64,000 nucleotides of DNA from Gloeophyllum trabeum ATCC 11539 (GCF_000344685.1 NW_006920421.1:990446-1054445); one strand, 5' to 3'; positions 10,561-20,683 are shown, counted from the first letter of the stretch. Made by a program: numbers and translations. The notes: generated by a model from the letters alone, not told the origin.

Positions 10561-10800
10561 ATACAACCTTCTGCCCGGCCCTAAAGATTACAAATCCTCC
10601 AGTGTCAGAAGGGAATCTGAAAGATTTAATTATAATGTATCGACAAAGATAATACTGCTGAAAATATATATTACAAGCTTCGAAATTCTCAATAAAGATC
10701 ATCTTTTGTGAGCCTCAAAATCATATACAAAAGCCAATCTTTCATATATCCCTACCGTACAATCTTTTGCTAGGCCTAAAAGAGTGTAAACCCCGAAGTG
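10278..10800. mobile_element. Foldback (long inverted repeat) element
   Basis: Two ~250-bp arms face each other around a ~17-bp centre near 10530-10546 (ACAGGCTCTGATTGGC). The inner ends are GGCAGAAGGTTGTATGAAAG and its complement. The outer ends are CACTTTGGGAGTTACACTC and its diverged complement. The arms differ at several sites, so this is a real diverged inverted repeat rather than a sequencing hairpin. Single arms occur at 5784-6008 and 12129-12350. No coding region is present. Confidence 0.8.
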
Positions 10801-10820
10801 TAGGGTAGGGTAGGGTAGGG
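10801..10820 (+). repeat. Short TAGGG array (4 copies)
   Basis: Four tandem TAGGG units follow the foldback element directly and end in TTAG. It is telomere-like in composition but a pentamer, and too short to be a telomere. Confidence 0.7.
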
Positions 10821-10926
10821 TTAGCTGGGTCCTCAGTTTCCCAGTGGTCCCAGTGGTGTCTATTCTCACCCTGAGTGTGACATGTGCTATTTATGGATGG
10901 ATCCCACTTCTTGAGCGAGGCATTAC

Positions 10927-10986
10927 CAAACTAGTGGAAGTGGAACTCAGCATTAGGTGGCCCGGTATCTGACTTCCACTAGTTTG
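10927..10986. repeat. 15-bp perfect hairpin
   Basis: CAAACTAGTGGAAGT and its exact reverse complement are separated by 30 bp. This could be the end pair of a very small MITE or a local hairpin. Confidence 0.6.
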
Positions 10987-11056
10987 ACCTGTGTTGTGCC
11001 ACATTTCCCACCCGTCCAATCCACCCCCGCTGGTGTTGGTGAGTGCTTGCCACAGT

Positions 11057-11552
11057 NNNNNNNNNNNNNNNNNNNNNNNNNNNNNNNNNNNNNNNNNNNN
11101 NNNNNNNNNNNNNNNNNNNNNNNNNNNNNNNNNNNNNNNNNNNNNNNNNNNNNNNNNNNNNNNNNNNNNNNNNNNNNNNNNNNNNNNNNNNNNNNNNNNN
11201 NNNNNNNNNNNNNNNNNNNNNNNNNNNNNNNNNNNNNNNNNNNNNNNNNNNNNNNNNNNNNNNNNNNNNNNNNNNNNNNNNNNNNNNNNNNNNNNNNNNN
11301 NNNNNNNNNNNNNNNNNNNNNNNNNNNNNNNNNNNNNNNNNNNNNNNNNNNNNNNNNNNNNNNNNNNNNNNNNNNNNNNNNNNNNNNNNNNNNNNNNNNN
11401 NNNNNNNNNNNNNNNNNNNNNNNNNNNNNNNNNNNNNNNNNNNNNNNNNNNNNNNNNNNNNNNNNNNNNNNNNNNNNNNNNNNNNNNNNNNNNNNNNNNN
11501 NNNNNNNNNNNNNNNNNNNNNNNNNNNNNNNNNNNNNNNNNNNNNNNNNNNN
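11057..11552. other. Assembly gap (496 N)
   Basis: The sequence is unknown here. Apparent frames crossing it are translations of N and carry no information. Confidence 1.
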
Positions 11553-12411
11553 TTCTTATTGTTCACTTCTTTGGGTATTAACCCCTATACCAGTAACTAT
11601 ATATACTGTAGGAAAACCCTTGTGTTCCTTAGTTCAACTGAATACAGCGATTACCTGGACTCTTGACTTGACCATTGGCATTGGCTTGGCCAGACCTACC
11701 TTTCAGTACACTTACTGAGGTAGTGACGACATAACTGTTGGCATGTGGCCCAGTTATCTCAAGACAACCAGTTAGGACATCGCTTCCTAACATGCCCAAT
11801 TCTCAGCCTCTGCAGAAAGATATTGTAATGAAGGCCTTCTATTAAAGGCACCCCCATCTTGCCCATATCATACAAGCATCCTCAGAAGAGCTAAGCACAA
11901 GCCACAAATGACTGTGGTGGATGGGCTCCGAGGTAGAGAGAAATGGAGGTTTACAGGGTCTTATTACTGTCAAGGCCTGTGCAGACTGGCTTGAGCTGCA
12001 AACTTGAAGCTGCTTCAGAACCCAGGGTAATCTCCATCTTGGCTATATGGAGCCTCACAGAGCCCCGGAGCGATGGAGAGGCCCCCCCATCATCCCAAGA
12101 CGGTCATCTCCGTCCTGAGCCAAACGGACACTTTGGGAGTTACACTCTTTTGGGCCTAGCAAAAGATTGTATGGTAGGGATATATGAAAGATTGGCTTTT
12201 GTAAAAAATTTTGGGGCTCACAAAAGATAATCTTTATTGAGAATTTCGCAGCTTGTAATATATATTTTCAGCAGTATTATCTTTGTTGATACATTATAAT
12301 TAAATTGTTTAGATTCCCTTCTGACACTGGGGATTTGTAATCTTTAGGGCCAGGCAGAAGGTTGTATGAAAGGGAATTCCACAGGCTCTGATTGGCTGGG
12401 AATTCTCTTTC
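11553..12411 (+). repeat. 859-bp duplicated segment, copy 2
   Basis: This second copy of 9702-10560 begins exactly at the gap edge. It includes the LTR part (to 11792), the unassigned part and the foldback left arm (12129-12350). Beyond 12411 the two copies diverge: copy 1 continues into the foldback right arm, copy 2 into copia pol at about 12431. Confidence 0.85.
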
Positions 12412-12430
12412 GTACAACCTTCTGCCTGGC

Positions 12431-13328
12431 TCAGGTCGATAGCCTGCAGGGCGAGGAGTTGGCGCAGATTTTGCATTTTGCATGCCACAATGCTGCAGCA
12501 CTTTATCAAGGTAGGCGATCTGATTGAGATGAATCTCTCGGCCTTGCCTTGTAATGCACATGCATAGGAATTCCTTGACACCGCCAAGGTCCCTGCATTC
12601 CCACTTCTTCATGAATCGTGACTTAAATCTGTCACGAGGGACTTGTCCTTGCCATAGAACAAGGCATTGTCAACGTAGATGACAATAATTACCATGTGGC
12701 CATCCTTCTCCTCAAATAAGAAGATGCCAGCATCGGTAGTTAGACGCTTGCAGCCTAATTTTTCTAAAGACTCAGCAAGTGTGCGCCACCAGGCAAGCCC
12801 CACTTGCTTAAGTCCATACAGTGCATGGCGCAGTCTACAAACCTTGTGCTCCTGGCCTTTTACGGTGAAGCCTTCAGGTTGTTCCATATAAATTTCCTCA
12901 TCCAGTTTGCCATAGAGATAGGCATTGCGCACGTTGAGTCCAGAGATGTGCCAATCCTCAAGCACTGCTAGCGCAAGCATAAGGCGCACTGTCTCAAAGC
13001 GCACAACTGGTGAGAATATTTGGTCGAAGTCTATACCTTCAACCTGCGAGAAGCCTTTAGCGACTAATCTCGCTTTGCGATGTCCATCTGATTTAACATC
13101 AAATACCCAGCGACATTTTATGACTTTACGCCCTTTAGGGCGGTTAACCAAGTCGAAGACTCTGTGCCGACGAAGTGCATTCAATTCTTCATGGCAAGCA
13201 GCTCTCCATTCCTTCTGCTTCTCTGGTGGTAAGCGAAGGATATCGTGGTACATCCATTCTCTGACATTGGACGTGTCTGGATCATCTGCCTCAGGCGAAA
13301 TAGCCTTCAGAAGCAGGTAATTAATCAA
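12431..13328 (-). pseudogene. Ty1/copia reverse transcriptase, 5' part
   Basis: On the minus strand the copia RT reads CRWVFDVKSDGHRKARLVAK, then GFSQVEGIDFDQIFSPVVR, EDWHISGLNVRNAYLYG, YMEQPEGF and RLRHALYGLKQ. The catalytic YVDD box reads YVDN (IVIYVDNALFYGK), so the second metal-binding aspartate is lost. A frame change follows near 12612. The frame ends against the foldback palindrome at ~12430, mid-gene, just after SAPTP..GYRPEP. The missing C-terminal part is at 6009-6707. Confidence 0.9.
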
Positions 13329-13889
13329 TGGTACTCCCCCTTCCTGCCATAGCTGTGCGAAAAGTCACTCATCAGCGTCTTGTTCAGACCACTGGTCAGA
13401 GGCTTCAGGAGCGACTGGCTCATGCAAAGCACCCGGGGATTGAGCAGGAGGGTCACGAGGTGGAGGGGCAGAGCTAGGTCTGGGAACCTGTTGCTTCTGC
13501 TTGGACTGGCGAGGTATGCGAGACGTCTTAGGTTTTTCGCCAACTAAGTCCCTCCACTTCTTGTCTGACTCAATCTCGCAATAGGTTTCTACGGGACTCC
13601 GCGATTCACCGTAGATATTACCTGGGCGAGTTACTGGTTTCCTTTCTCTCACCGGTCTCCGCGGCTCATCTTGTGGCGCAGGATCCCCCGGAGGTGGAGA
13701 AGGCGGGTTCTCAGGCTCTCGCGCCTTAGGCTGCGCAGGTTCGTCGTCACAATCCTGGCCTGGCCCCTTTTGGGATTTAGGAGGAGGACGTGAGTCTGGC
13801 TCATTGTCATCGGTGATCCAGTCATCATCAGAATTTTCTGGTTGACTGTCAGCTGGTTTAGGCGCACTTTGCAGCCTAGTGCTTGCCCG
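13329..13889 (-). pseudogene. Copia pol linker between integrase and RT, frameshifted
   Basis: Proline- and serine-rich coding-like pieces lie in different frames on the minus strand (for example RIPRQSKQKQQVPRPSSAPP). They fill the usual variable spacer between integrase and RT. At least two frame changes or stops separate the 892-codon gag-integrase frame from the RT frame. Confidence 0.7.
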
Positions 13890-16570
13890 TCACTTTGTAT
13901 TAGGGCATTTAGGGAACATAGCTTCATCAAACAGCACAGTAGGCTGAGTGACTATACTATTATTGGCATGCATGAACTTGAAGCCATGGCCACCATCAGC
14001 GACACCAATGTAAGTCATCAGCTCAGCTTTAGGCGATAACTTATTGGGTCTGGTTTCCTTAGGCAAGTAGACATATGCTCCGCATCCAAAGACACGTAAG
14101 TGCTTGATGTCGGGAGCTTCTTTGTTCAAGACCTCATACGGAGTCTGCCATTGATGGCGCTTCAAAGGGGTCCGGTTGTAGATGTGAACAGCATGGTCTA
14201 CCGCAAATTCCCACCAAGATGGAGGTGAGCAGGACTCTAGCTGCATTGACTGCGCTTTGTCCATTATAGTCCGAATAAAGCGCTCAGCGCGACCATTCTG
14301 CTGGTGCGCATAAGGTGCGCTTTGTCGGATTTTTATGCCATCATTTCTGAGCATCTCGATGAATGTGTCAGATTTATACTCTCCCCCTGGATCGGACATC
14401 CACTCCTTAATTTTCCTGCCATATTGATTTTGTATGTAGGCAAGAAATTGACAAGTCTTAGCAATTGCAGCACCTTTGGAGCGCATATGCATGACCCATC
14501 CATAGGAGGTGTAATCGTCAAAGAAGACGATTGTGTACCGATACTTATGGTAGGAGTCTACAGGAGATGACTTAAGATCCGAATGAATTAACTCAAACAT
14601 TTCTTTAGCCCATAGAGTGGATGGCGGGAAAGCCTTAGAAGGCATTTTGCCTTCCGCGCATCCAGGGCATACTGCGTCTTCCGATGGAAACTCCAGATTG
14701 GTGGGGAAACCTTTGGTGCGTTCCCTAGCTTGCTGCAGGACTTCCTTAGAGGGGTGTCCCATGCAACGGTGCATAATCCCATAATCAACCGCATAGATCG
14801 TTGGGAATATAGAGTACGCATCCGGTGCAGGAATTGTACTGACACTATACATAGTGTCACCGGGCTGCCGCGGTAAAAGCCTGAATAGAGGTTCATGCAA
14901 TCCCTTTTCATATAGACATATGTGTCGGTCATTGCCAGACACTTTTAATTTATCCTGGAGCAATACTCCAAGTGACATGAGGTGAATATTCAGGTCAGGT
15001 ATATAGTATACTGGAAATAACCGAGTGGTTATGTTCCCGACGTCCTTGATATAATAATTCAGGACCGTCGTACCAAACCCGAGTATTCGTGCAAACCCAT
15101 TCGCGGTAGACGCAGTCGCAGGTTGCTTAAATTCCTCAAAGTCGATGAAGTCACTCATGTCATAAGTAAAATGCCGAGAGGCCCCCAAGTCGAGAATCCA
15201 GGTGTTACCCTGTTGTGCCTTATCTTTCCCCTTACATTTTGCACATGCAGCATAAGTTTGCGCATGAGTGCAATATATTAAGGCTAACGTTACAGGACTC
15301 AAGTTAAGATCTACACTATGCTGCCCTAACTGTGATGGCGCATCAGTGGAGTCCTGTAAAGGGGAAGATGGCACATACGAGTAGTGCTCGTCAATAAAGG
15401 CATTCTGGTCGAAGCCAGCAGCCTCCGCGATAGTGCTGTCCAGGTCTTCCTCGTCGCCGAGACTAACAGTCTCCCCCTGGTCCTTGTCACTACCCCAGTC
15501 GATAGACTGGTTATTGTTGTGGTCGCTGTCCACAGCGTCATCCGCGCGAGCGACTCCTTCAAAGCGAGCGCGCTTGGACGCACAGCTGGAGGTGATGGAA
15601 TCGGCGTCCTCCATGTTGACATCCGGGTCCAGGTCGAGCTGCCCGATGAGTGTGTCCAAGACCTTGATATCTTCTTCGGTGGGACTTATATGGAGGTCCT
15701 GCGCGAGCTTGAAGGCTTTCTTGATGCGCTTGTTGTTGTAGTGACTGGTATCCACCAAAGGAGGCGGGTGGAATGGACCTTGCTCTTTAACCGTCTGAGT
15801 CTTGCTGCCATTGGGCACGATGTCGAGGACATGAGCGATGGTCGGATGAGGAAGGGAGACAGTTGAGGCGATCAAGACGTCATGGGCATGGTGGTGATCA
15901 TGGTTTTGCCCCTGATGCTTCTTGCCTGCGCACTTGCCGCAATAAGGGTGCCTCTGCCCATCTCGCGCATTGCTGCTGCTGCCCTGAGGGCGCTGCTGCT
16001 GCTGCGAAGAAAAGGAGGGATCACCCGGCTTACGCTTTACTGCCAAGATCTTGTGCGCACCGAGTTTCTCCGGCTTCTTGCCTTGAGACTGGTCCCAAGT
16101 AGTGGTAACTGCTTCCTGTACTGTACCTATACTCATGTTGTCAGCAGAGGTAGCTTGGACCAGCATCTGCGCAATGTTCTCGTAGCGGCTGGGGAGCGCA
16201 TAAAGGCAAATTAGACTTTGAATAAGCGTGGGAATCTTGACCTTGGCCGCTTCCAGAGTGTTGAAATGTTTGGATATCTTCGCGAACGCTGGAGCAGGGT
16301 GCTGATCCACTGGAATCTTCGTCAATAAGGCCCCCCGCAGCTCATTGTAAATGGCGCTGAGGGACATAGACAAATAAAGGGAAGACAAATGGTCCCAGGT
16401 TTCTTTGGCCGATGTCTTGTCCTTGATGTAGGAGGCGACGGCGGGAGAGCAGCGCAGACGGATCGTACCCATAGCCCTGACATCTTTTTCCTTCCAGGCG
16501 TCAGCAGCGGTAGAGTCCCTCGTGGTACCAAAGACGACGACAGCTGGCTGCATGATGCTGCCATCCACAT
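13890..16570 (-). pseudogene. Ty1/copia gag, protease and integrase
   Basis: A long minus-strand frame of about 890 codons runs as follows. The gag core includes ETWDHLSSLYLSMSLSAIYN. A zinc-knuckle-like region follows (HPYCGKCAGKKHQGQNHDHH). The protease site should be DSGAS but reads ILDLGASRHFTYD. A GAG-pre-integrase H..C..C finger (MHRCMGHPSKE, VCPGCAEGKMPS) comes next. The integrase core has HSDLKS, MSDPGGEYKSD and HQQNGRAERF, giving the DD35E triad, followed by a copia C-terminal segment with HLRVFGCGAYVYLP. The first part of gag lies beyond the hAT MITE at 16579-16892. With the altered protease and RT sites the copy is very likely inactive. Confidence 0.92.
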
Positions 16571-16578
16571 TTCCCCAG

Positions 16579-16892
16579 TAGTGATGCCGCAGTCCGGCTC
16601 GGTCCAGTTATTGGCCCAAATTTCCGGACCTGGGACCAGACCCAAGGTCCAGTTCGGGTAAGTGTCCAGACCGTGAACCTCAAAGAACCCGAAATGGTGT
16701 TGGGTCCGGTCAGGTTCAGGCTCGAACCCTTCAAAATTACCATATTCAGGTACAGTTCAGGCATTGTGGCTCCACCTGGACCTCATTTCAGGTTTGGTCC
16801 ACCCCGAAGCCGGACCGTGGACCAGAACCTGGATCCGGTCCGAGGATCGAACCGGTTCTCCCAGGTTCGGGAACCGGACTGCGGCATCACTA
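16579..16892. mobile_element. hAT-type MITE inserted in copia gag
   Basis: The 314-bp element has terminal inverted repeats TAGTGATGCCGCAGTCCGG and its complement. Both sides carry the perfect 8-bp direct repeat TTCCCCAG (16571-16578 and 16893-16900), the target duplication size of hAT transposases. Without the insert and one duplicate, gag reads in frame ..SQGLWG-NVDGSIMQ... The interior is rich in GGTCC/GGTTC-like inverted words and has no coding capacity. Confidence 0.93.
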
Positions 16893-16900
16893 TTCCCCAG

Positions 16901-17091
16901 AGGCCTTGGGACATAAGGTACGCCATCATCTGCTTGGACCAGGTAGGCCAGTTCGAGCCATCGAGGACAGGGACAATGGTGATCAGATTGTTCGACATTG
17001 TTTGAGGAGCGATTGAGAGATCTGAAATCTGTATTGAGATCTCATCAGTATCAGCGAAGCTATGCAGCCCGATAAGGGTGCACTGCTCCAT
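16901..17091 (-). pseudogene. Copia gag, N-terminal part
   Basis: The minus-strand frame includes MSNNLITIVPVLDGSNWPTW and SKQMMAYLMSQGLWG. This is the typical copia gag start, with the LDGSNWPTW motif of the DUF4219/UBN2 region. It is separated from the rest of gag only by the hAT MITE. The most likely start is the ATG of MSNN; the upstream frame opens with MEQCTLIGLHS. Confidence 0.85.
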
Positions 17092-17280
17092 GCTGTTGGC
17101 TCCATTAGGGAGTTACCCCAGGATCGATCATCAAGCCTGATGGCTGCTGACAACAGCTCCTGCGGCGATGATCATGCATCAAGCCACACTGCAGCCTGTG
17201 AGGGCGCATAGGGCAATGCACAGGTGAGCGAGGCGCAATGCGCTGCAGCGAGTTACCGCGCAGACGCAAGCTGCCTATTT

Positions 17281-17292
17281 GGGCTCATAACC
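17281..17292 (-). other. Primer-binding site for half-tRNA-iMet
   Basis: On the minus strand, GGTTATGAGCCC directly follows the CA that closes the 5' LTR. It is the exact complement of GGGCTCATAACC, the anticodon stem-loop of eukaryotic initiator tRNA-Met. Drosophila copia uses the same arrangement, priming from a 5' half tRNA rather than from the 3' CCA end. Confidence 0.85.
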
Positions 17293-17612
17293 TGATGAAG
17301 AGTTATGGAGGCAGCAGCACGCACAGTGCGCCCTACACAACTCACCTGTATTGCTTGGATGCTGTAGCTCTCGTATAAATGACCCTTGTCATTAGGCAGC
17401 AGAGCTGCAGGGTTTATATACACTGTGGTCCATAGGCTGACTAAGCTATGTGGAGTATCCCTAATCCTACTGAGCTCCACCTGTGATGTCACTGACCCAC
17501 ATGAGCTCCGTGCCCTTGTACAATAATGGAATATACCATAATGTTCCAGAGAGTTCCGGTACGTTCTCGTACATTGTAGAACCTGGCAGCTAAGTCAGCG
17601 CCTAGTTCAACA
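17293..17612 (-). repeat. Copia 5' LTR
   Basis: This 320-bp LTR (TG at 17612, CA at 17293 on the minus strand) is nearly identical to the 3' LTR at 6765-7094. GAAAG (17613-17617) beyond it is the complement of CTTTC at 7095-7099, so the outer target duplications match although the two halves of the element are inverted relative to each other. Confidence 0.92.
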
Positions 17613-18108
17613 GAAAGTCGGTTTCAAGATCAATCTCGGCCCTCTGGGTTGCTGCAGCTCCTGTACCGCAAAGGCGGTGGGTACTACAAGGGTAAGTTTG
17701 TGGGCCGACACATGCGGACTCAAGGGTCCTCAACAATGATTCAAGATGTCAGCGCAAGCCAGCTACTTATTGATAGGAAGATTGCCCGGAAAGCAAGGAG
17801 GCGATATAGAGCGCTACACGTCTAGTGGTCTGAAGTTCACGGACGGGACCAGTATCTGATAGTCTATGCAGTAGGGTAACTCTTGCCCGCATTGCATCTC
17901 TGATAGCTCAACTATGCCCTGCAGCTTCGGGGACACTCGTGAAATGGTTCGCAAGATCTGTGGACCCTACGCAGCGGAGAAGTTAGGCCCAGTCTGGGGA
18001 CTTCATCATGAAATGGAGCTACGCAATGTCTGGCGGTACTCGGGACATCCCCGCCTGCATTTTGCCACCAGTACAATGGTCTTCCTCACTCATGGTTTTA
18101 GAGCATGA
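17613..18108 (+). pseudogene. Flavin monooxygenase remnant, C-terminal piece
   Basis: Fragments of a fungal FAD-dependent monooxygenase occur in order: VGFKINLGP, then after a frameshift SGLLQLLYRKGGGYYK, an intron (GTAAGT..), DVSASQLLIDRKI, a further frame change to SSGLKFTDGTS and a stop. Then come FGDTREMVRKICGPYAAEKL and GPVWGLHHEMELRNVWRYSG, ending near 18108 in FATSTMVFLTHGFRA. Compared with intact relatives (..GGGYYIDVGASQLIIDGKIKLKSG.. GYGDTRE..VWGL.. GELR.VWR.SGHPG), several frameshifts and stops are present. The gene is dead. Its upstream part lies at 7095-7200 on the other strand. Confidence 0.75.
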
Positions 18109-18447
18109 GCTCATAAACTCAGCTAACTTGCAACGTAGGCAACGTTGCGGCATCGTGACTCTACTCGAGTGATCTTGCGCTACGTAAGTCTTCAGGGCTA
18201 CACCATTTGGCAGGCCGTCTAGAGATCAAAGCCATTGAAAAAGGGAGATTGAAGACACGAGAATGGGGAGTAATTAGCGCCTCGTAAAAGGTATCTCCAG
18301 CACTTGCGGGAACGGACAGGTACATATAGCTACTGCCCTTGGCCGCGGGCGCGGCATCATGTCCGATTTCACAAAGCGCATTCGTGATGCCCAGTAACGA
18401 AGCTGTAGATGGGATGGAAAATGAGCCTAATCTATCATCGGCAAGTC
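18109..18447. other. Non-genic stretch after the monooxygenase remnant
   Basis: No protein or RNA gene recognised. Confidence 0.4.
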
Positions 18448-18521
18448 CATGGCTTTCCTAGCGTCATGGCTTTCCTAGCGTCATGGCTTTCCTAGCGTCA
18501 TGGCTTTCCTAGCGTCATGGC
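18448..18521 (+). repeat. 17-bp tandem repeat, ~4.4 copies
   Basis: CATGGCTTTCCTAGCGT is repeated four times without visible mismatch, followed by a partial fifth unit (CATGGC). The unit is not a multiple of three and lies in non-coding sequence. Confidence 0.95.
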
Positions 18522-19674
18522 GTGCTAAGCAAGTCAGCGACTTGCCGCGTCTGCGGCCCCCAACGACTCGCATTCAAACATAGCTATGTCAACGGGTGGT
18601 CCACACTATTGATCGGCGCAGATTCCTCGCATCGCTTGTGTTCACCTATTATCCTGTAGTGCATGATCAGTCGCAGACTGCCTCTGGAACACAATGAAGT
18701 GTATCATACCTTTAGGTATCGGCATCCGCAAGCCCCAAACTCTGTTCCCTAGATCAAATTGAGCGCGTCAAAGGGTACCTAGCACACACGTCAGGTTGTC
18801 GTCGTCCGTCGTGCTCTGAATAGATGTACAACAGCGAGCCCTCCAGACCTAAAACACAAAAGAGAGCACGGCTGGAGGAGGTGGTGGGTGAGGAGGTGGT
18901 GGTCGCAGTTCAACTTGGACTATGCAACGTACGCGTCATAAGTGGCGCTGACCGTTCGGAGATTCTCACGGTACCAGCACTACGCAAATCACGACTTAGC
19001 GGCGTCAGAGACCATCAGTTACTTGTACTGTCGACGACCATCTCACTTCAAATTCTGTATAGTTATACACAGTACACAGAGTTCAGCGTATTACATTTCA
19101 AAGAAATGAACTGAATGTGATTTATGAGACAATTAGGATGGCGAGTATTTCATGTGGTGATTTTTACCCATATCTTCGGTATCGGTAAGCATGCATTTCT
19201 CGTCCGGGTAAATTCACCCAGCTTCTGGGTGAAATGGAGAAGGTGAATTTCAACCATGCAATCACCAGTACCCACCTGTCACCCACTTTCTGGGTGATTC
19301 ACGAATTTCACCCGGTTACATGGTGAAAATACCCGTCGCCGGGGTTCACAGTGATAGCGCAAATGCAGACGCGATCTAAACTCTTATTCCAATAATACAT
19401 TCGATGAATTCCGCATTCCAAGAAAGTATATAGACAAGTCCACCCACAAACAGTGCATTTTGTCAGAAAGTATATGGTTTGATATGATGATCAGGTATCC
19501 ATGAAAGAGAGGAAGGTCGGAACGAGGGGCTTGCAGAAAACGGGGTGAACATAATAGCATACATTAGCAAACGGAGAGACACCAGAAAGCAGGACGATGG
19601 ATGCAGTGCAATGACGAGAAGGTAGACGTAGAGTAGAAGAGAGAAAGAGGCGAGATGGGGACGAGACGAGACGG
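18522..19674. other. Intergenic; hairpin-rich patch at 19150-19345
   Basis: No gene recognised. Between about 19150 and 19345 the words TTCACCC and GGGTGAA recur in both orientations, including a hairpin with TTCACCCAG/CTGGGTGAA stems at 19213-19233. This suggests a small decayed inverted-repeat element. The downstream part is the 3' region of the Ras gene. Confidence 0.4.
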
Positions 19675-20683
19675 TCAAGCGATGATGCATCCTCCACAGC
19701 AGCCCGCCGTGCCCTCGTCGTGGCGGTCGTTCGGGTTGTTGTAGACACCCGGGCCCGCGGAAGCGTTGCTCGGAAGTGCAGGGCGGCCTGATTGCTGCTC
19801 CTGTTATGGCGTCGAGCACTGTGTAAGAAAGTGGCAGTAGTGACTGGAAGAGGATAACATACCTTGTTGTACTTTCTGATTTCACGGACGAGGTTACTGA
19901 ATGCCTCGTCGACGTTAATACGGTTCTTGGCAGAGGTCTCAATGAACTTGCAGCCGAAATGTTTGGCAAGGTCGCGGCCCTCTGTCGCGAGTTTTAGCGA
20001 CGGTGCGGAACTAGTAATGTCCACACGTACCATTCATGCCCACTTGCCTCTCGTACTCCAAGTCACACTTGTTCGCCACGACGATGACGGGGAACGAGTC
20101 CTTATCCTTCACCCGGAGGATCTGCTGGTGGAACGTGCTAATTTCCTCGAACGAGTTACGCGACGTGATGGAGTACACCAGCAGGAACCCCTCGCCCGTG
20201 CGCATGTATTGCTCACGCATGGCACTACACAAGAATTCTAGAATCAGGCTCTGAGCAAGGCGGAATCAGGCTGACACATACCCGTACTCCTCCTGACCGG
20301 CGGTATCGAGGACGTCGAGCAGGGCGACCTCATCGTCGATCACGCATTGCTTCCGGTATGAGTCTAGAAGAATGCTTTTATGATATAGGAAACGTACGGC
20401 AGTGAACGAACGCACCCTCTATTGTGGGGTCATACTCGTCCACAAAGTGACTCTGAATGAATTGAATGGTCAGCGCGGACTTGCCGACACCTGGCAGGCA
20501 ATAGGGGTGTTCAGCAACTGCTCGTCTCGCGAAATCAATGATGGTGCGAAACTCACCACCACCGCCGACCACGACAAGCTTGTACTCCCGCAAGAACTGG
20601 GCCTGCTCCCGTGAAGGTCAGAGTCGTCATGCTACCACTCGCTGTTGCGAAGCGACCCGCTGAGACAAACGCACCCTAGACAT
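19675..20683 (-). CDS. Ras family small GTPase (RAS1-like)
   Basis: This is a conventional Ras of about 216 residues. It is a membrane-anchored GTP switch, in fungi usually acting upstream of adenylate cyclase and MAPK pathways in growth and mating. Exons (minus): 20683-20675, 20602-20557, 20490-20416, 20363-20282, 20224-20031, 19981-19863, 19800-19675; all phases agree. The first exon is only three codons (MSR). Motifs: G1 [11 protein letters not shown], switch [18 protein letters not shown]3 [26 protein letters not shown]4 NKCD, G5 ETSAK. The C terminus is CCGGCIIA, with CAAX box CIIA for farnesylation and neighbouring cysteines for palmitoylation. All residues needed for GTP hydrolysis are present, including the switch II glutamine. 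It lies divergent from a cluster of three diverged Ras copies. Confidence 0.95.

Noticed and set aside
10801..10820. Telomere or subtelomere boundary
   Set aside because: Only four TAGGG pentamers, internal to a transposon block; no extended array.
10957..11718. Long open frames across the gap
   Set aside because: They are open only because N triplets are not stops; no real coding evidence.
19150..19345. CRISPR-like or riboswitch-like hairpin array
   Set aside because: Irregular TTCACCC/GGGTGAA hairpins without regular spacing in a eukaryotic context; most likely a decayed inverted-repeat element.
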